Shown: positions 49,944 through 59,344 of the stretch, piece by piece | How positions within the stretch are numbered: position 1 is the stretch's first letter | How the letters are laid out: each line of letters opens with the position of its first letter | Assembly (NCBI RefSeq): GCF_019443125.1 | Contig: NZ_JAHYXK010000007.1 | Span: 113,663-177,662 of the forward strand | Origin: Pontibacter aydingkolensis | Lineage (GTDB): Bacteria; Bacteroidota; Bacteroidia; Cytophagales; Hymenobacteraceae | DNA: 64,000 nucleotides | Reading direction: 5' to 3' | Position numbers and translations under genes: made by a program | The notes under the pieces: generated by a model | Told to the model about the DNA's origin: nothing | The model's input: the letters and a program-made list of their open reading frames with translations, nothing else | Database searches by the model: none

Positions 49944-50918
49944 CTAGAAACCTAGCTTCTGCCTCACCCTGCCTAATACAGGTGCTGCAATGGCCTTGGC
50001 TTTCTCGGCACCTTCCAGTAATTTTTTGTCTACTTCGGGCAGGTTATTCATATAGTAGTTAAACAGGTCGCGCTCGTGGGCATACTTTTTAAGTATAAGC
50101 TCATACAATGCCTGCTTTGCATGGCCGTAGCCATAACCGCCTGCCATGTAGTTGTCGCGCATGGTTGCTACCTCGTCTGGGGAGGCAAGCAGGCTGTACA
50201 ACTTATATACCGTGTCGCTGTCCGGGTCTTTTGGCTCTTCCAGTGCTCTGCTGTCGGTAACAATGCTCATGATAGTTTTGCGCAGCGGTTTTTCAGCCTC
50301 AAAAATATCGATGATGTTGCCATACGACTTGCTCATTTTCTCACCGTTTATACCTGGTATGGTCATCACCGATTCGTCTACCCTGGCTTCGGGCAGTACA
50401 AATGTTTCACCGTAAGTATGGTTAAACGAGCTGGCAATGTCGCGGGTAATTTCCAGGTGCTGTATCTGGTCTTTTCCTACGGGCACTATGTTGGCATCAT
50501 ACATCAAAATATCAGCAGCCATCAGCACCGGGTAGGTAAACAAACCGGCATTCACCTCAGCCAGACCTCTTCTGGAAGACTTATCTTTAAACGAGTGCGC
50601 GTTAGCCAGCATTGGGAAAGGCGTAAAGCAACTCAGGTACCAGGTTAGCTCCGTTACCATCGGCACATCTGACTGGCGGTAGAAAATGTGCTTGTCTGTG
50701 TCAAAACCGAATGCAAGCCAGGCAGCTGCCACGGCATAGGTATTGCTACGCAGCAACTCTGCATCGCGCACAGTGGTAAGTGAGTGCAGGTCTGCAATAA
50801 AGTATAACGACTCCTGCTCAGAAGATCTGGATAGTTCTACAGCTGGAACGATAGCACCCAGCAGGTTGCCCAAATGTGGCCTGCCAGTAGCCTGAATTCC
50901 GGTAAGGTAACGTGCCAT
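49944..50918 (-). CDS. trpS: tryptophan-tRNA ligase
   Basis: 324 residues, class I. The HIGH-type motif is GRPHLGN (about 12-18) and the KMSKS motif lies in GEKMSKSYGN. It charges tRNA-Trp. It is complete and of standard length. ATG 50918 begins the conserved MARYLTGIQATG. It is separated from the NlpE-like gene upstream by 84 bases with no terminator seen. Confidence 0.98.
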   Translation of the reverse strand: MARYLTGIQATGRPHLGNLLGAIVPAVELSRSSEQESLYFIADLHSLTTVRDAELLRSNTYAVAAAWLAFGFDTDKHIFYRQSDVPMVTELTWYLSCFTPFPMLANAHSFKDKSSRRGLAEVNAGLFTYPVLMAADILMYDANIVPVGKDQIQHLEITRDIASSFNHTYGETFVLPEARVDESVMTIPGINGEKMSKSYGNIIDIFEAEKPLRKTIMSIVTDSRALEEPKDPDSDTVYKLYSLLASPDEVATMRDNYMAGGYGYGHAKQALYELILKKYAHERDLFNYYMNNLPEVDKKLLEGAEKAKAIAAPVLGRVRQKLGF

Positions 50919-51002
50919 TTATATATAGTAAGTATGTTCGGCACGCAATTTAAGTTAAAATGCCTGTTTATTGAAGCATCTACCGGAAATTGCCAAAATA
51001 CC

Positions 51003-51476
51003 TTAGGCCCGCTGTTTTTTTAAAGTATAATTCTGCTTTGATTTGATCTGGGCCTGGCGCTTATCCAGCAATTTTATACTTCCGTCCTTCAGCAGTTCAA
51101 AGTACATCAGGTCTTCTTTGCCGTCGGGGATAAGCTGTAAGATTTTAGCTTTGTGGTTTTGCTTATTGCCGGTTGCCAAAAACCACTTGCCGGTAATAGT
51201 ATGCGCATTCGCGTTGGCTGACTTGCCCAGATATTTTTGCTTAAGTACAAACGTCTTGCTCTTCGCTTTCCCGTTTTCTTGTAAGGTAAGCTCTATACTT
51301 ATGCCCTGGCAATCAGCGCAGGGCAGTGTACCCTGGTATGTGCCGGTATAGGCTGCAATTGTGGTTGCGGAGTTGGCAATTGCCGGTGCAGCAGAGTCAA
51401 GTAAATTACTTGCCTGGCTGTTGTTTGAAAAGGTGCAAAACGCTGACACGAGAATAACTGCAAGAAACTGTTTCAT
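51003..51476 (-). CDS. NlpE-like envelope protein
   Basis: 157 residues with a signal peptide (about 1-22; SAFC is a poor lipobox) and an NlpE N-terminal domain, recognised from YTGTYQGTLPCADCQGI with the Cys53-x-x-Cys56 pair and a beta-barrel of eight strands ending in LKKQ. In E. coli, NlpE links copper and surface stress to the Cpx system, but a direct role here is not shown. It is a single gene, on the same strand as trpS. Confidence 0.85.
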   Translation of the reverse strand: MKQFLAVILVSAFCTFSNNSQASNLLDSAAPAIANSATTIAAYTGTYQGTLPCADCQGISIELTLQENGKAKSKTFVLKQKYLGKSANANAHTITGKWFLATGNKQNHKAKILQLIPDGKEDLMYFELLKDGSIKLLDKRQAQIKSKQNYTLKKQRA

Positions 51477-51805
51477 CTGTAATGTATTAAAATAAGAGTT
51501 GAAATAAAGTAGAGGTTTACAGCAAGCAGTTAATAGATATGGGATGTGCGTTAGTAGAATACTTTAATTTTTGAAACTATACTTATATAACAATGCAGCT
51601 CCTGTATTATTGTATGTCCTAGTCAGTAAAATGTTGTCAGCATTGATCAGGAGCAGCTTTTCTGTTAAATATGCATGTAAAAAATAATGGTTAGTGAACA
51701 GCGCTTCGCCGAACCTAACCATCGTAAATCAACCAATTCAAATTTTAAAACTTTTATAGCATCATAGGCAGTAGTATCAGATTAAAGTAGGTAATGAAGT
51801 ATATT
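51477..51805. other. 329-bp gap with one terminator
   Basis: No gene was seen. It includes the upstream region of the NlpE-like gene and, nearer 51700, the terminator of the DMT transporter. A weak stem GCTCCTG/CAGGAGC spans about 51597-51653. Confidence 0.5.
51687..51722 (-). terminator. terminator of the DMT transporter gene
   Basis: ATGGTTAG (51687-51694) pairs with CTAACCAT (51715-51722); TATTTTTTAC follows on the minus strand. Confidence 0.75.
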
Positions 51806-52726
51806 TTATGAACCGGATGCGGCAAGTGCACCAGCGTATTTTTTCTTTTTAAAGATCGTTTTCCAGTTTGCCACCAGTATGGCCAAAAGTATAAGGGCCA
51901 CGCCTACCCATTGTACGGGCCATACTTCTTCCTGCAACACCACCCACGACATAAGCACTGCAACAGGCAGCTCTGCCGAGCTAAGTATGGCACTTACACC
52001 CAGTCCGGTTTTAGGTATACCATAGGCGAATAGTATAGGAGGCAGCACTGTTCCGAAAATTGATAGCACCAATCCCCATTTTAACAGGCCATCAAATAAA
52101 GCGCCGTTTACCAGGAATACCGGCGGAAAAATAGTGAACACCAGTATAGTTGCCCCGGTTAAAAGTATAGCGCTCTTGTTTATCGGGTGCATGTTGTTGC
52201 CGGCTTTACCGTTTACAGCCAGAAATATAGTATAGCAGAATGCAGCCAGTAAACCGTAACCTATCCCGGCCCAGTCAAAGGTTTGTGGCTGGCCGGAAAA
52301 GAGCCTGCCTGCCAGGCAAGTGCCCAGTAGCACAAGTATGACCATACTAACCTGCGACGCCTTTGGTAATTTGCGCTTCAGTATGGCATCAAATACGAGG
52401 CTCATCCAGGTAAACTGCATGAGTAAAAGTATGGCAATAGATGCTGGTACTGTTTGAACGCACTTGTAGTAAAAAATGCTAACGAGCCCTGTGCTGGTGC
52501 CCATTGCTGCGAGTTGTAGCTTTTCCCTGAACGACGTGCTGCTGCTTTTGCTGCCAAGCAGCTGTCGCAACAACACCATCACCCAAAGAAAAATCAACCC
52601 AAAAAATACCTGAGTGCCAGTCACGTCACCCAAGGTAAAACCTTCTTTATATGCTAATTTTACAAAAGTCGAAAGAATCCCGAAGCTACACGCTCCAAGA
52701 AAAACCATAATACTGCCTTTGAACAC
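51806..52726 (-). CDS. DMT-family (EamA) transporter
   Basis: 306 residues with ten predicted membrane helices in two EamA repeats: the first begins IMVFLGACSFGILSTFVKLAY and the second lies near FDWAGIGYGLLAAFCYT. EamA proteins export amino acids or metabolites; the substrate is not indicated. The C-terminus is short and basic (KTIFKKKKY). It is a single gene followed by a hairpin. Confidence 0.9.
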   Translation of the reverse strand: MFKGSIMVFLGACSFGILSTFVKLAYKEGFTLGDVTGTQVFFGLIFLWVMVLLRQLLGSKSSSTSFREKLQLAAMGTSTGLVSIFYYKCVQTVPASIAILLLMQFTWMSLVFDAILKRKLPKASQVSMVILVLLGTCLAGRLFSGQPQTFDWAGIGYGLLAAFCYTIFLAVNGKAGNNMHPINKSAILLTGATILVFTIFPPVFLVNGALFDGLLKWGLVLSIFGTVLPPILFAYGIPKTGLGVSAILSSAELPVAVLMSWVVLQEEVWPVQWVGVALILLAILVANWKTIFKKKKYAGALAASGS

Positions 52727-52889
52727 AATCGTCCCTCCAAAAAAATACTAAATCAAAAAATGGGAATAGCTGGGCTGTAGTAGCCCTGATCTTAGAAAGG
52801 GTACTCTTACAAGTCGTGGAGAACGTAGCCTGTAATAAAAATCTGTGTATGTGCTAAATGAGCTGGCATAAGGACTGCAAAGGTAGACT

Positions 52890-52945
52890 AGGATTTTTAG
52901 GATTAAAAGATTTTAGGATTTATTTTTTAGAATTTACAGGTTATA
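52890..52945. repeat. short AT-rich repeats (TTTTAGGATT units) next to the GxxExxY gene
   Basis: Three variations on TTTTAGGATT lie in succession (GATTTTTAGGATTA, AGATTTTAGGATTT, TTTTTTAGAATTT). This is a degenerate tandem array just downstream of the GxxExxY gene end. The rest of the 303-base gap from 52727 to 53029 has no gene. Confidence 0.5.
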
Positions 52946-53029
52946 GCCTATAAGCTTCTGATTTATAGATTTTAATGATTGCAGGTGCGTTGGGCAGTAA
53001 CGGATTTATAAAACTCGTTAATAGTCTCT

Positions 53030-53470
53030 TTAACGCTTTTGGGATTTCTTATATAAGAGATGTTTTGTATTGTACGGCCGTTTGGATTCCAGGCTTTTTG
53101 CACCGAAATTTATCAGTAAACCAATTGGCAGGTTATAAGCCTCCAGGTAATTTAACGCTTGTGCAAGATGGTTATCTTCCAGCTTTGACACTGCTTTTAG
53201 CTCAACCATTATGTTGTCTTCTACAAAGAAATCTACTTTACGAGTGCCTATATTAATGCCATCATAGTAAATGGTCATTTGCATCTCTCTGTTAAAGCGT
53301 AATGCCTGCTTTTTAAATTCTATTTCAAGAGCACGTTGATATATTACTTCCGGAAATCCACTTCCGAGTGTTCGATGCACCTGCATGGCACAACCAATGA
53401 TTTTGTGTGTTAGCTGATCGAATTCCAATATTGAATTTCGTGATATGTCAGGATTTACGAATCGCATCAC
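53030..53470 (-). CDS. GxxExxY-family protein (PD-(D/E)XK-like)
   Basis: 146 residues. It contains the family signature GSGFPEVIY and a nuclease-like core KVDFFVEDNIMVELKAV with the D...ExK arrangement. GxxExxY proteins are found widely, often repeated and next to AT-rich repeats; no activity is established. It is flanked downstream by the TTTTAGGATT repeats. It lies 43 bases downstream of the transporter gene start on the same strand side. It probably behaves as an independent, mobile small gene. Confidence 0.85.
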   Translation of the reverse strand: MMRFVNPDISRNSILEFDQLTHKIIGCAMQVHRTLGSGFPEVIYQRALEIEFKKQALRFNREMQMTIYYDGINIGTRKVDFFVEDNIMVELKAVSKLEDNHLAQALNYLEAYNLPIGLLINFGAKSLESKRPYNTKHLLYKKSQKR

Positions 53471-53513
53471 AACAAGTTATCCTTTCTAAATTTGTAACTC
53501 CTGAATCCAAAAA

Positions 53514-54281
53514 TCAATTAATCACAAGAATCTTAGTCTCTCCTAAATAGTTATCGATTAGCGAATGAGCCACATATAACAATGGCGTAAGCAATACTGC
53601 CACCAGGAACTTGTATAAGTAATTTAACGCCGCTACTGACAACACCAATTCCATGGTCCAGTTACCGAACAGGAAGAAGGCAATAAAAAGCACTACAAAA
53701 CTATCGATGAGTTGAGACACGAGTGTAGATCCTGTGGCGCGGAGCCAGATCTTTTTACTTCCGGTGTACTTTCGCAGCCAATGAAACACGGTAGCATCCA
53801 GAAACTGGGATATCAGGAAAGCTACTACAGAGCCAATAATAATGCCCAGCCCCTGACGGTAAATAGCGTTGTAAGCAAAGCCGATGTTAAAAGGATTACC
53901 ATTTGCATCGGTACTGTTAAGCTCAAGCCAAAATGGGGCAGGGGGCAAACCGGTAACCAAGGTAATCACCAGAAAGGCATAAAGTATAAGTATAACTGTA
54001 AGTATGCTTACCTTTTTAACCCCGCTTTTACCAAAGTATTCATTTATAATATCGGTGGTGATAAAAACAACCGGCCAGATAATAACACCTGCAGACAGGT
54101 TAAAGTCTAGCATGCTATCGCCAAACAATGGTATCTGAGCGCCTGGCAACCCAAAAATAGCTTCTCCTGAGAAAATTTTTACACCAATAAGTTCTGCGAG
54201 TAATGCATTGGAAATAAAAATACCGCTTAGTACCAGGAACAAATTGGTACGTTTTCTCTCTAGAGAAGTATGTTGAGCCAT
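53514..54281 (-). CDS. queuosine precursor transporter (YhhQ/VUT family)
   Basis: 255 residues with about six membrane helices and the YhhQ motif VVFITTDIINEYFGK. It carries 7-cyano-7-deazaguanine precursors for queuosine in tRNA. Helices include LFLVLSGIFISNALLAELIGV and IGSVVAFLISQFLDATVFHW. No queuosine biosynthesis genes are nearby. Gaps on both sides are short and no terminator is visible. Confidence 0.92.
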   Translation of the reverse strand: MAQHTSLERKRTNLFLVLSGIFISNALLAELIGVKIFSGEAIFGLPGAQIPLFGDSMLDFNLSAGVIIWPVVFITTDIINEYFGKSGVKKVSILTVILILYAFLVITLVTGLPPAPFWLELNSTDANGNPFNIGFAYNAIYRQGLGIIIGSVVAFLISQFLDATVFHWLRKYTGSKKIWLRATGSTLVSQLIDSFVVLFIAFFLFGNWTMELVLSVAALNYLYKFLVAVLLTPLLYVAHSLIDNYLGETKILVIN

Positions 54282-54363
54282 AATATTAGCAGCTAAGCCA
54301 TTATTGAAAAGCTAATTTACAAAATATTAGGAAAGACAAATGTAGCTGCAAAGGAACAGGTGC

Positions 54364-54723
54364 TTAACCGGATTGTTTGCCTATCCAGCCTAAATGGGTA
54401 TGCTTAAAGCTGTCTGTATACTTCAAGCCGTATTCTAAAGCTCTGTCCATGGCGCTGTGACCGTAAAGTATAAGGCCCGCAAGTTGTAGCCACGCTACAC
54501 CAAAGTATAAACCTGCCAGACCAACTGCAATGGCCAAGCCCTGGTGATGAAAGATGTTGTATAACCAGGCTCCGGCTTTTGTGCCAAACAAATAACCGAT
54601 CATGCTTAGGTCAGGGGCAAGGAGTAAAGCAAAAAACAACCACCAGCTATAGCCCAGGTATAGGCTTAAAGTATAGGCAAGTATAAACCTGGCAATGTCT
54701 TCTAGTCTTAGAACGCTTTTCAT
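54364..54723 (-). CDS. DUF4260 membrane protein
   Basis: 119 residues with three to four membrane helices (LAYTLSLYLGYSWWLFFALLL and so on). The family is recognised by the APDLSMIGYLFG segment and the HSAMDRALEYGLKY stretch. Function unknown. It is a single gene with AAGTATA-type copies on its upstream and coding parts. Confidence 0.85.
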   Translation of the reverse strand: MKSVLRLEDIARFILAYTLSLYLGYSWWLFFALLLAPDLSMIGYLFGTKAGAWLYNIFHHQGLAIAVGLAGLYFGVAWLQLAGLILYGHSAMDRALEYGLKYTDSFKHTHLGWIGKQSG

Positions 54724-54953
54724 ATTTTATTATAGAGTGTTGGTATGTAGTTGGGCAAGTTCAGACTTTTTTCGATTATGGGAAAGTACAGCATTTCTGA
54801 CTTTGTAGAAAGCAGGTTGTTTATAGCGAATTCTAAGTTTTTTTAAAGAAACAAGCTTATTGACCTTTGCTGGATATGTGGCGATGTAAAAACCAATTGT
54901 ACTACCGATAAAAGAAATCCTCGTAATCTTTTAAATCCCTTTCATCACCGGTC

Positions 54954-55874
54954 TTACTCCTCTATACTAAACACGCTTCCCTCAACAGCCAGATCTGCAT
55001 CCGGGAAAACCTGTTTTGCTTCTTCTAAAAGCGGTGTAAGGTCTTTATAGCGCACAGAAAAATGCCCCAGCACAAGCTTGTTTACTTTTGCCTGTGAGGC
55101 CAGTTTAGCGGCCTGTAGGGCAGTGCTATGAAACGTATAACTGGCCCGCTCACGCATGTCGTCCAGGAATGTAGCCTCGTGGTAAAGCAGGTCTACGTGC
55201 TGCACTATAGGTATGATGTCGGGCTTGTAGCGGCTGTCGGCGCAATAGGCGTAACTGCGGCTGCGTTTTGGCTCGCCGGTTACGTCTTTATAGTATACCT
55301 GCACATTGCCTTGCTCGTCTTTAATGTCTTCGGCCCATTTTAACCGCACCAGTTGGGGAGGCGTTAGGTGGGGTGGCAATTTTTCCTTTAGGAGCGGTCG
55401 CGGCTTAAGTTTCTCTTTAAACAGGAATCCGCAGCAGGGTATGCGGTGCTCCATTGGTATGGTGTGTACCGTTAGTTGTTTGTCCTCGAATATCTTTTTG
55501 CTGCAGGTAGTATCCAGCTCATGAAAAATAAGCGGGTATACCAAATTGGTACCGGAGTACTTTAACTGTAAGCTTAAGATTTCGGATAGGCCCGGAGGGC
55601 CGAAGAGATGCAATGGAGTTTGGCGACCTTGCAGGTGCATGGTAGACAGCAAGCCTGCCAACCCAAAGTAATGGTCGCCGTGCAGGTGGCTGATGTAGAT
55701 GTTACAAATGCGCTGATGCTTTATTTTGTAAAGCATCAGCTGCATTTGAGTACCTTCTCCGCAATCAATCAGGTGATACTGATTGCCAATGGTTAAAACC
55801 TGGGCGGTATGGTGCCTGTTTGCCGATGGTGTTGCCGACGAACTGCCAAGTATTCTGAGTTCGAATTCCACCAC
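54954..55874 (-). CDS. rnz: ribonuclease Z
   Basis: 306 residues. tRNA 3'-end endonuclease with a metallo-beta-lactamase fold. The zinc site HLHGDH lies at 63-68, and further ligands are the His of PMEHR, the Asp of YCADSRYK and the His of VLGHFS. The flexible exosite arm runs through the middle (KEKLKPRPLLKEKLPPH). It is co-transcribed with the STAS gene 13 bases upstream. No tRNA gene is in the window. Confidence 0.96.
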   Translation of the reverse strand: MVEFELRILGSSSATPSANRHHTAQVLTIGNQYHLIDCGEGTQMQLMLYKIKHQRICNIYISHLHGDHYFGLAGLLSTMHLQGRQTPLHLFGPPGLSEILSLQLKYSGTNLVYPLIFHELDTTCSKKIFEDKQLTVHTIPMEHRIPCCGFLFKEKLKPRPLLKEKLPPHLTPPQLVRLKWAEDIKDEQGNVQVYYKDVTGEPKRSRSYAYCADSRYKPDIIPIVQHVDLLYHEATFLDDMRERASYTFHSTALQAAKLASQAKVNKLVLGHFSVRYKDLTPLLEEAKQVFPDADLAVEGSVFSIEE

Positions 55875-55887
55875 AGGCGGCTTTTAT

Positions 55888-56265
55888 TTAGTCTTCTTTG
55901 TTTGTAAGGTCCTGCTCAATCTCGTGTAGGAAAACACGGTCAATAGCCTCTTCTACTGTAGGCAGAATATTCAACACAGACTCTAGTTTAGAAATTGTGA
56001 TCAGTTTCATCACGTGGTCCTGTAGTCCTGTCAAAATTAGTAAGCCATTTGATGAGTTGCAAAGACGGTTTGCGATCAGTATAGAGCTTAAGCCTGAAGA
56101 GTCAGTATATTTAACGTTGTTTAAGTCAAGAATCAGGTTGGTGATCCCTTCAGCATTCAACTTCACGAACTCAGATTTAAGATCGGGTGCGATGGAAGTA
56201 TCAAGTTTCTTCTCATCTATCGTGATGGTTGTGTAGTTTTCTTTCTTATCAATCGTGTACTTCAT
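55888..56265 (-). CDS. STAS-domain protein (anti-sigma factor antagonist-like)
   Basis: 125 residues. A single STAS fold, with the phosphorylatable Ser in YTDSSGLSSILIAN (SpoIIAA/RsbV-type D-S-S-G). It may switch an anti-sigma or a phosphatase-type regulator. No RsbW-like kinase or sigma-B-like factor is nearby, so its partner is unknown. It is the first gene of a pair with rnz, 44 bases from purC. Confidence 0.88.
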   Translation of the reverse strand: MKYTIDKKENYTTITIDEKKLDTSIAPDLKSEFVKLNAEGITNLILDLNNVKYTDSSGLSSILIANRLCNSSNGLLILTGLQDHVMKLITISKLESVLNILPTVEEAIDRVFLHEIEQDLTNKED

Positions 56266-56299
56266 AGATCTACCTATAAGGATTTAAAAGCAAATGTAC

Positions 56300-56307
56300 C
56301 AAATCTA
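56300..56307 (-). promoter_or_regulatory. candidate -7 box (TAGATTTG) for the STAS-rnz operon
   Basis: An exact TAnnTTTG match lies 35 bases upstream of ATG 56265. A second one, TACATTTG (56291-56298), is 26 bases upstream. Two candidates in the 44-base gap; -33 elements not clear. Confidence 0.35.
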
Positions 56308-56309
56308 CT

Positions 56310-57266
56310 TTAAATTTTGTAATCTTTGGTGTTAAAAATGTTTTCTTTCAGCTGCGCTTCTATTCTTTTCAGAGCATTGCTGTAATCTTGTTTTATAAAT
56401 TTATTACCGGTAAAAACTTCGTAAAGCTCAATGTAGCGCTCAGAAATTCCCGCTACAACTTCTTCTGTCATTTCCGGTATTTGCTGGCCTTCTTTGCCCT
56501 GGAAGCCATTCTCAATCAGCCACTGGCGAACAAACTCCTTAGAGAGTTGGCGCTGTGGCTGGCTGCTGGCCTGCCTTTCGGTGTAGCCTTCGCTGTAAAA
56601 GTAACGCGAAGAGTCCGGTGTATGTATTTCGTCTATTAAATAAACTTCGCCGTTATACTTGCCAAACTCATACTTGGTGTCCACCAGAATCAGGCCTTGC
56701 TGCTTTGCCAGCTCTGTGCCACGGGCAAAAAGTGCCTGCGTATAGCGCTCTAATTTAGTGTAATCTTCCTCAGAAACAAGGCCTTTCGCTAAAATTTCTT
56801 CTCTCGAAATGTCTTCGTCGTGGCCTTCATCGGCTTTGGTGGTAGGAGTGATAACAGGCTGCGGCAGCTTATCGTTTTCCTTAAGGCCCTCTGGTAAAGT
56901 TACACCGCAAACGCTTCTTTTGCCGGCCTTGTACTCGCGCCAGGCATGCCCTGCCAAGTATCCACGGATCACCATTTCTACCTTAAAAGGCTCGCAATTG
57001 TATCCGATGGTCACGTTAGGGTCGGGGGTAGAAAGCACCCAGTTGGGAACAATGTCTTTGGTGGCTTTCAGGTTAAGGCTTGCAATTTGGTTAAGCACCT
57101 GGCCCTTGTAGGGGATAGCGCGTGGCAGCACCACATCAAAGGCAGAGATGCGATCTGTAGCTACAACTGCTATTTTATCCTCGAAATAATAAACGTCACG
57201 AACTTTGCCCCTGTAAAATCCGGTTTGGCCGGCAAATGAGAAGTTAGTTTCTTGTATAGCCTCCAT
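56310..57266 (-). CDS. purC: SAICAR synthase
   Basis: 318 residues from Met at 57266 ([16 protein letters not shown]), the normal N-terminus. An earlier ATG at 57293 lies upstream of the predicted transcription start. It makes SAICAR in purine synthesis. It carries the GKVRDVY signature and the middle [18 protein letters not shown]. Length fits the longer single-domain bacterial form. It ends 44 bases before the STAS gene; the two are on the same strand. Confidence 0.96.
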   Translation of the reverse strand: MEAIQETNFSFAGQTGFYRGKVRDVYYFEDKIAVVATDRISAFDVVLPRAIPYKGQVLNQIASLNLKATKDIVPNWVLSTPDPNVTIGYNCEPFKVEMVIRGYLAGHAWREYKAGKRSVCGVTLPEGLKENDKLPQPVITPTTKADEGHDEDISREEILAKGLVSEEDYTKLERYTQALFARGTELAKQQGLILVDTKYEFGKYNGEVYLIDEIHTPDSSRYFYSEGYTERQASSQPQRQLSKEFVRQWLIENGFQGKEGQQIPEMTEEVVAGISERYIELYEVFTGNKFIKQDYSNALKRIEAQLKENIFNTKDYKI

Positions 57267-57290
57267 CAGGTGTTTTGTGTAGTAGACGAG

Positions 57291-57298
57291 CAAAGTTA
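57291..57298 (-). promoter_or_regulatory. candidate -7 box (TAACTTTG) for purC
   Basis: An exact TAnnTTTG match 25 bases upstream of ATG 57266. It overlaps the alternative ATG at 57293, which supports the shorter start. Confidence 0.4.
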
Positions 57299-57479
57299 AT
57301 TATTATTTACAGGGCTGGAAAAATTATTGAAGAAACAGTTTTATATGTCTTGAGACTACTAAAATATAGTTTGAATTTTATATTGAAGTATACTAAGGCT
57401 TAAGTTTTAAGTTTTATATTTAAGGACCTATAAATTGTATTATACTTTGAATATTGCGGGAGTTTAATTTATGGCGCAG

Positions 57480-58922
57480 CTACTCCTGGTAGTCAATGAT
57501 ATTCTGGATCATCCCTCCGAAAATAACAAAATGGAAAGGCAGCACAGCATACCAGTACAAGCGGCCGAGTAAACCTTTAGGCCTGTAAGCGGCTAGTTGC
57601 TCCAGGTAGTTGCCGTCAGCTTCCTCACAAATCTTAAACTGAAGCCATGCCTCTCCGGGCAATTTCATTTCGGCATAGAGCAACAGGCGCTTTTGGTTTT
57701 CATCAGCAACCAGCACACGCCAGAAGTCAATGGTATCGCCGGCCTTCAGCTCAATAGGGCTTCTCCGGCCACGCCTCAGGCCAACGCCTCCCACCATCTT
57801 ATCCAACAGGCCTCTTATCCGCCACAGAAAGTCCGTTTTGTACCATCCGCGTTCGCCACCAATCCGCCAGATGTTCTGCTGCACTTCGGATACCGGCCTG
57901 TTAAATTTCCGGCGCTGATTATCTGTAAGCACACCAAACTCCGGAATCTGGATAAAATCCATGTAGTTCAGGTGCATGTTGCCGCTTACAAGCGAGTCTT
58001 TCCAACTCGATACCACCATGTTCTGCTCAATTTTGCTGAAAGCAAGCTCAATCGCCTTTTCATAGGCAAGGCACTGGTGCGGAATTATACTTTCAATGCT
58101 ATGGTCTTTTACTACCACATCGTTTCGCAAACTATCTACCAGGCTCTTTGCCAGGCTAAAGCTGATGCTGGTTACAAAGTATAGCCAATAAGATGACAGG
58201 CGCGGCGTGAGCACTGGTACCGAAATTATGTAACGTTTCAGGCCTCGTTGTCTGGCAAAGCGCAGGATCATCTCTTTATAAGTAAGTGTGTCCGGGCCAC
58301 CAATCTCAAAGCTGTTACCGAAGCATGCAGGGTTGTCGAGTACCTGCGTTAGGTAAAACATGACATCGCGTATGGCAATAGGCTGACACCTGGAGTTTAG
58401 CCATCTTGGTGTGATCATAACAGGCAGCTTTTCCACAAGGTCTCTGAGTATCTCGAAGGAGGCGCTGCCGGAGCCAATAATAATGGCGGCGCGCAATACC
58501 GTAAGGTTGGCCCTGGCCTGGCCAAGTATAGTTTCCACATGCAGGCGGGAGGTGAGGTGCTTTGAAAGGTTATTTACGTTGGCAATGCCACTCAGGTAAA
58601 TTAATTGCCGGGCAGTAGTTGTATTCAGGTAGCTCACAAAGTTTTGTGCCGACGTGGTTTCCAATTCTGCAAAGTTGTCTCCAGCCCCGCCCATAGAATG
58701 CACCAGGTAGTAAGCGGCATCTATATTAATAGGTAGCTTAGCAAGAGAATCCTGGTCCAGCAAATCTCCTTTTATAACCTGTACTTTTTCGTTCAGGGTT
58801 TGAGGCAGATCAAAGCGCCTGGGGTCACGCACTACACAAACTACTTCATGCCCTTGCTCTACTAACAGCGGTAATAGTCTTTTGCCGATGTAGCCGTTGG
58901 CGCCGGTCAGGAGTATTCTCAT
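57480..58922 (-). CDS. NAD(P)-binding SDR-fold protein with DUF2867 domain
   Basis: 480 residues. The N-terminal half is an extended/atypical SDR with TGANGYIGKRLLP at the start. It has DAAYYLVHSMGG and IYLSGIAN. The C-terminal third is DUF2867 (FWRVLVADENQKRLLLYAEMKLPGEAW). This two-domain protein is common in Bacteroidota and some other bacteria; its substrate is not known. It is a single gene. Confidence 0.88.
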   Translation of the reverse strand: MRILLTGANGYIGKRLLPLLVEQGHEVVCVVRDPRRFDLPQTLNEKVQVIKGDLLDQDSLAKLPINIDAAYYLVHSMGGAGDNFAELETTSAQNFVSYLNTTTARQLIYLSGIANVNNLSKHLTSRLHVETILGQARANLTVLRAAIIIGSGSASFEILRDLVEKLPVMITPRWLNSRCQPIAIRDVMFYLTQVLDNPACFGNSFEIGGPDTLTYKEMILRFARQRGLKRYIISVPVLTPRLSSYWLYFVTSISFSLAKSLVDSLRNDVVVKDHSIESIIPHQCLAYEKAIELAFSKIEQNMVVSSWKDSLVSGNMHLNYMDFIQIPEFGVLTDNQRRKFNRPVSEVQQNIWRIGGERGWYKTDFLWRIRGLLDKMVGGVGLRRGRRSPIELKAGDTIDFWRVLVADENQKRLLLYAEMKLPGEAWLQFKICEEADGNYLEQLAAYRPKGLLGRLYWYAVLPFHFVIFGGMIQNIIDYQE

Positions 58923-59344
58923 CTTATTAAATATAAACGCAAGCTAACTAAATAAGGGAAGCTTTCTATTTAGCTGCAACAGATTGCAAGGTTTCTTGTT
59001 TAAAGTATAAATACGGCCAAGTGCATGCACTGAGAAATTACGAACCTGTAAATGGGTAATATGTAAGTAGGTTATACTAATCTGTTATGCCTCTATCAGA
59101 TGATATGCAGGATAAGAAAGAATGAGTACGGGAAGCACTTGTTTGGCAATGGTAAATAATTGCCTATCAATGCATAACGTTGAATAGTATAATCTTAGTA
59201 TTAAGAAATATACTTATGTTAATAAAATGGATTAAAGATAGACCATATGGCTTTAACACCGAAAAATAGGTGTGATAAATTGTAGCTATAACATAAATAT
59301 GCACGTACATCTAAGTAATGAAGTGACCTTAAAATTGTACCGAG
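58923..59344. other. 422-bp AT-rich gap
   Basis: No gene was seen. The gap contains the upstream regions of the divergent SDR/DUF2867 and 59345 genes, several AGTATA-type copies (about 58998, 59190, 59215) and a GGCAAT...ATTGCC stem near 59141-59163. No riboswitch or RNA gene was recognised. Confidence 0.5.
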
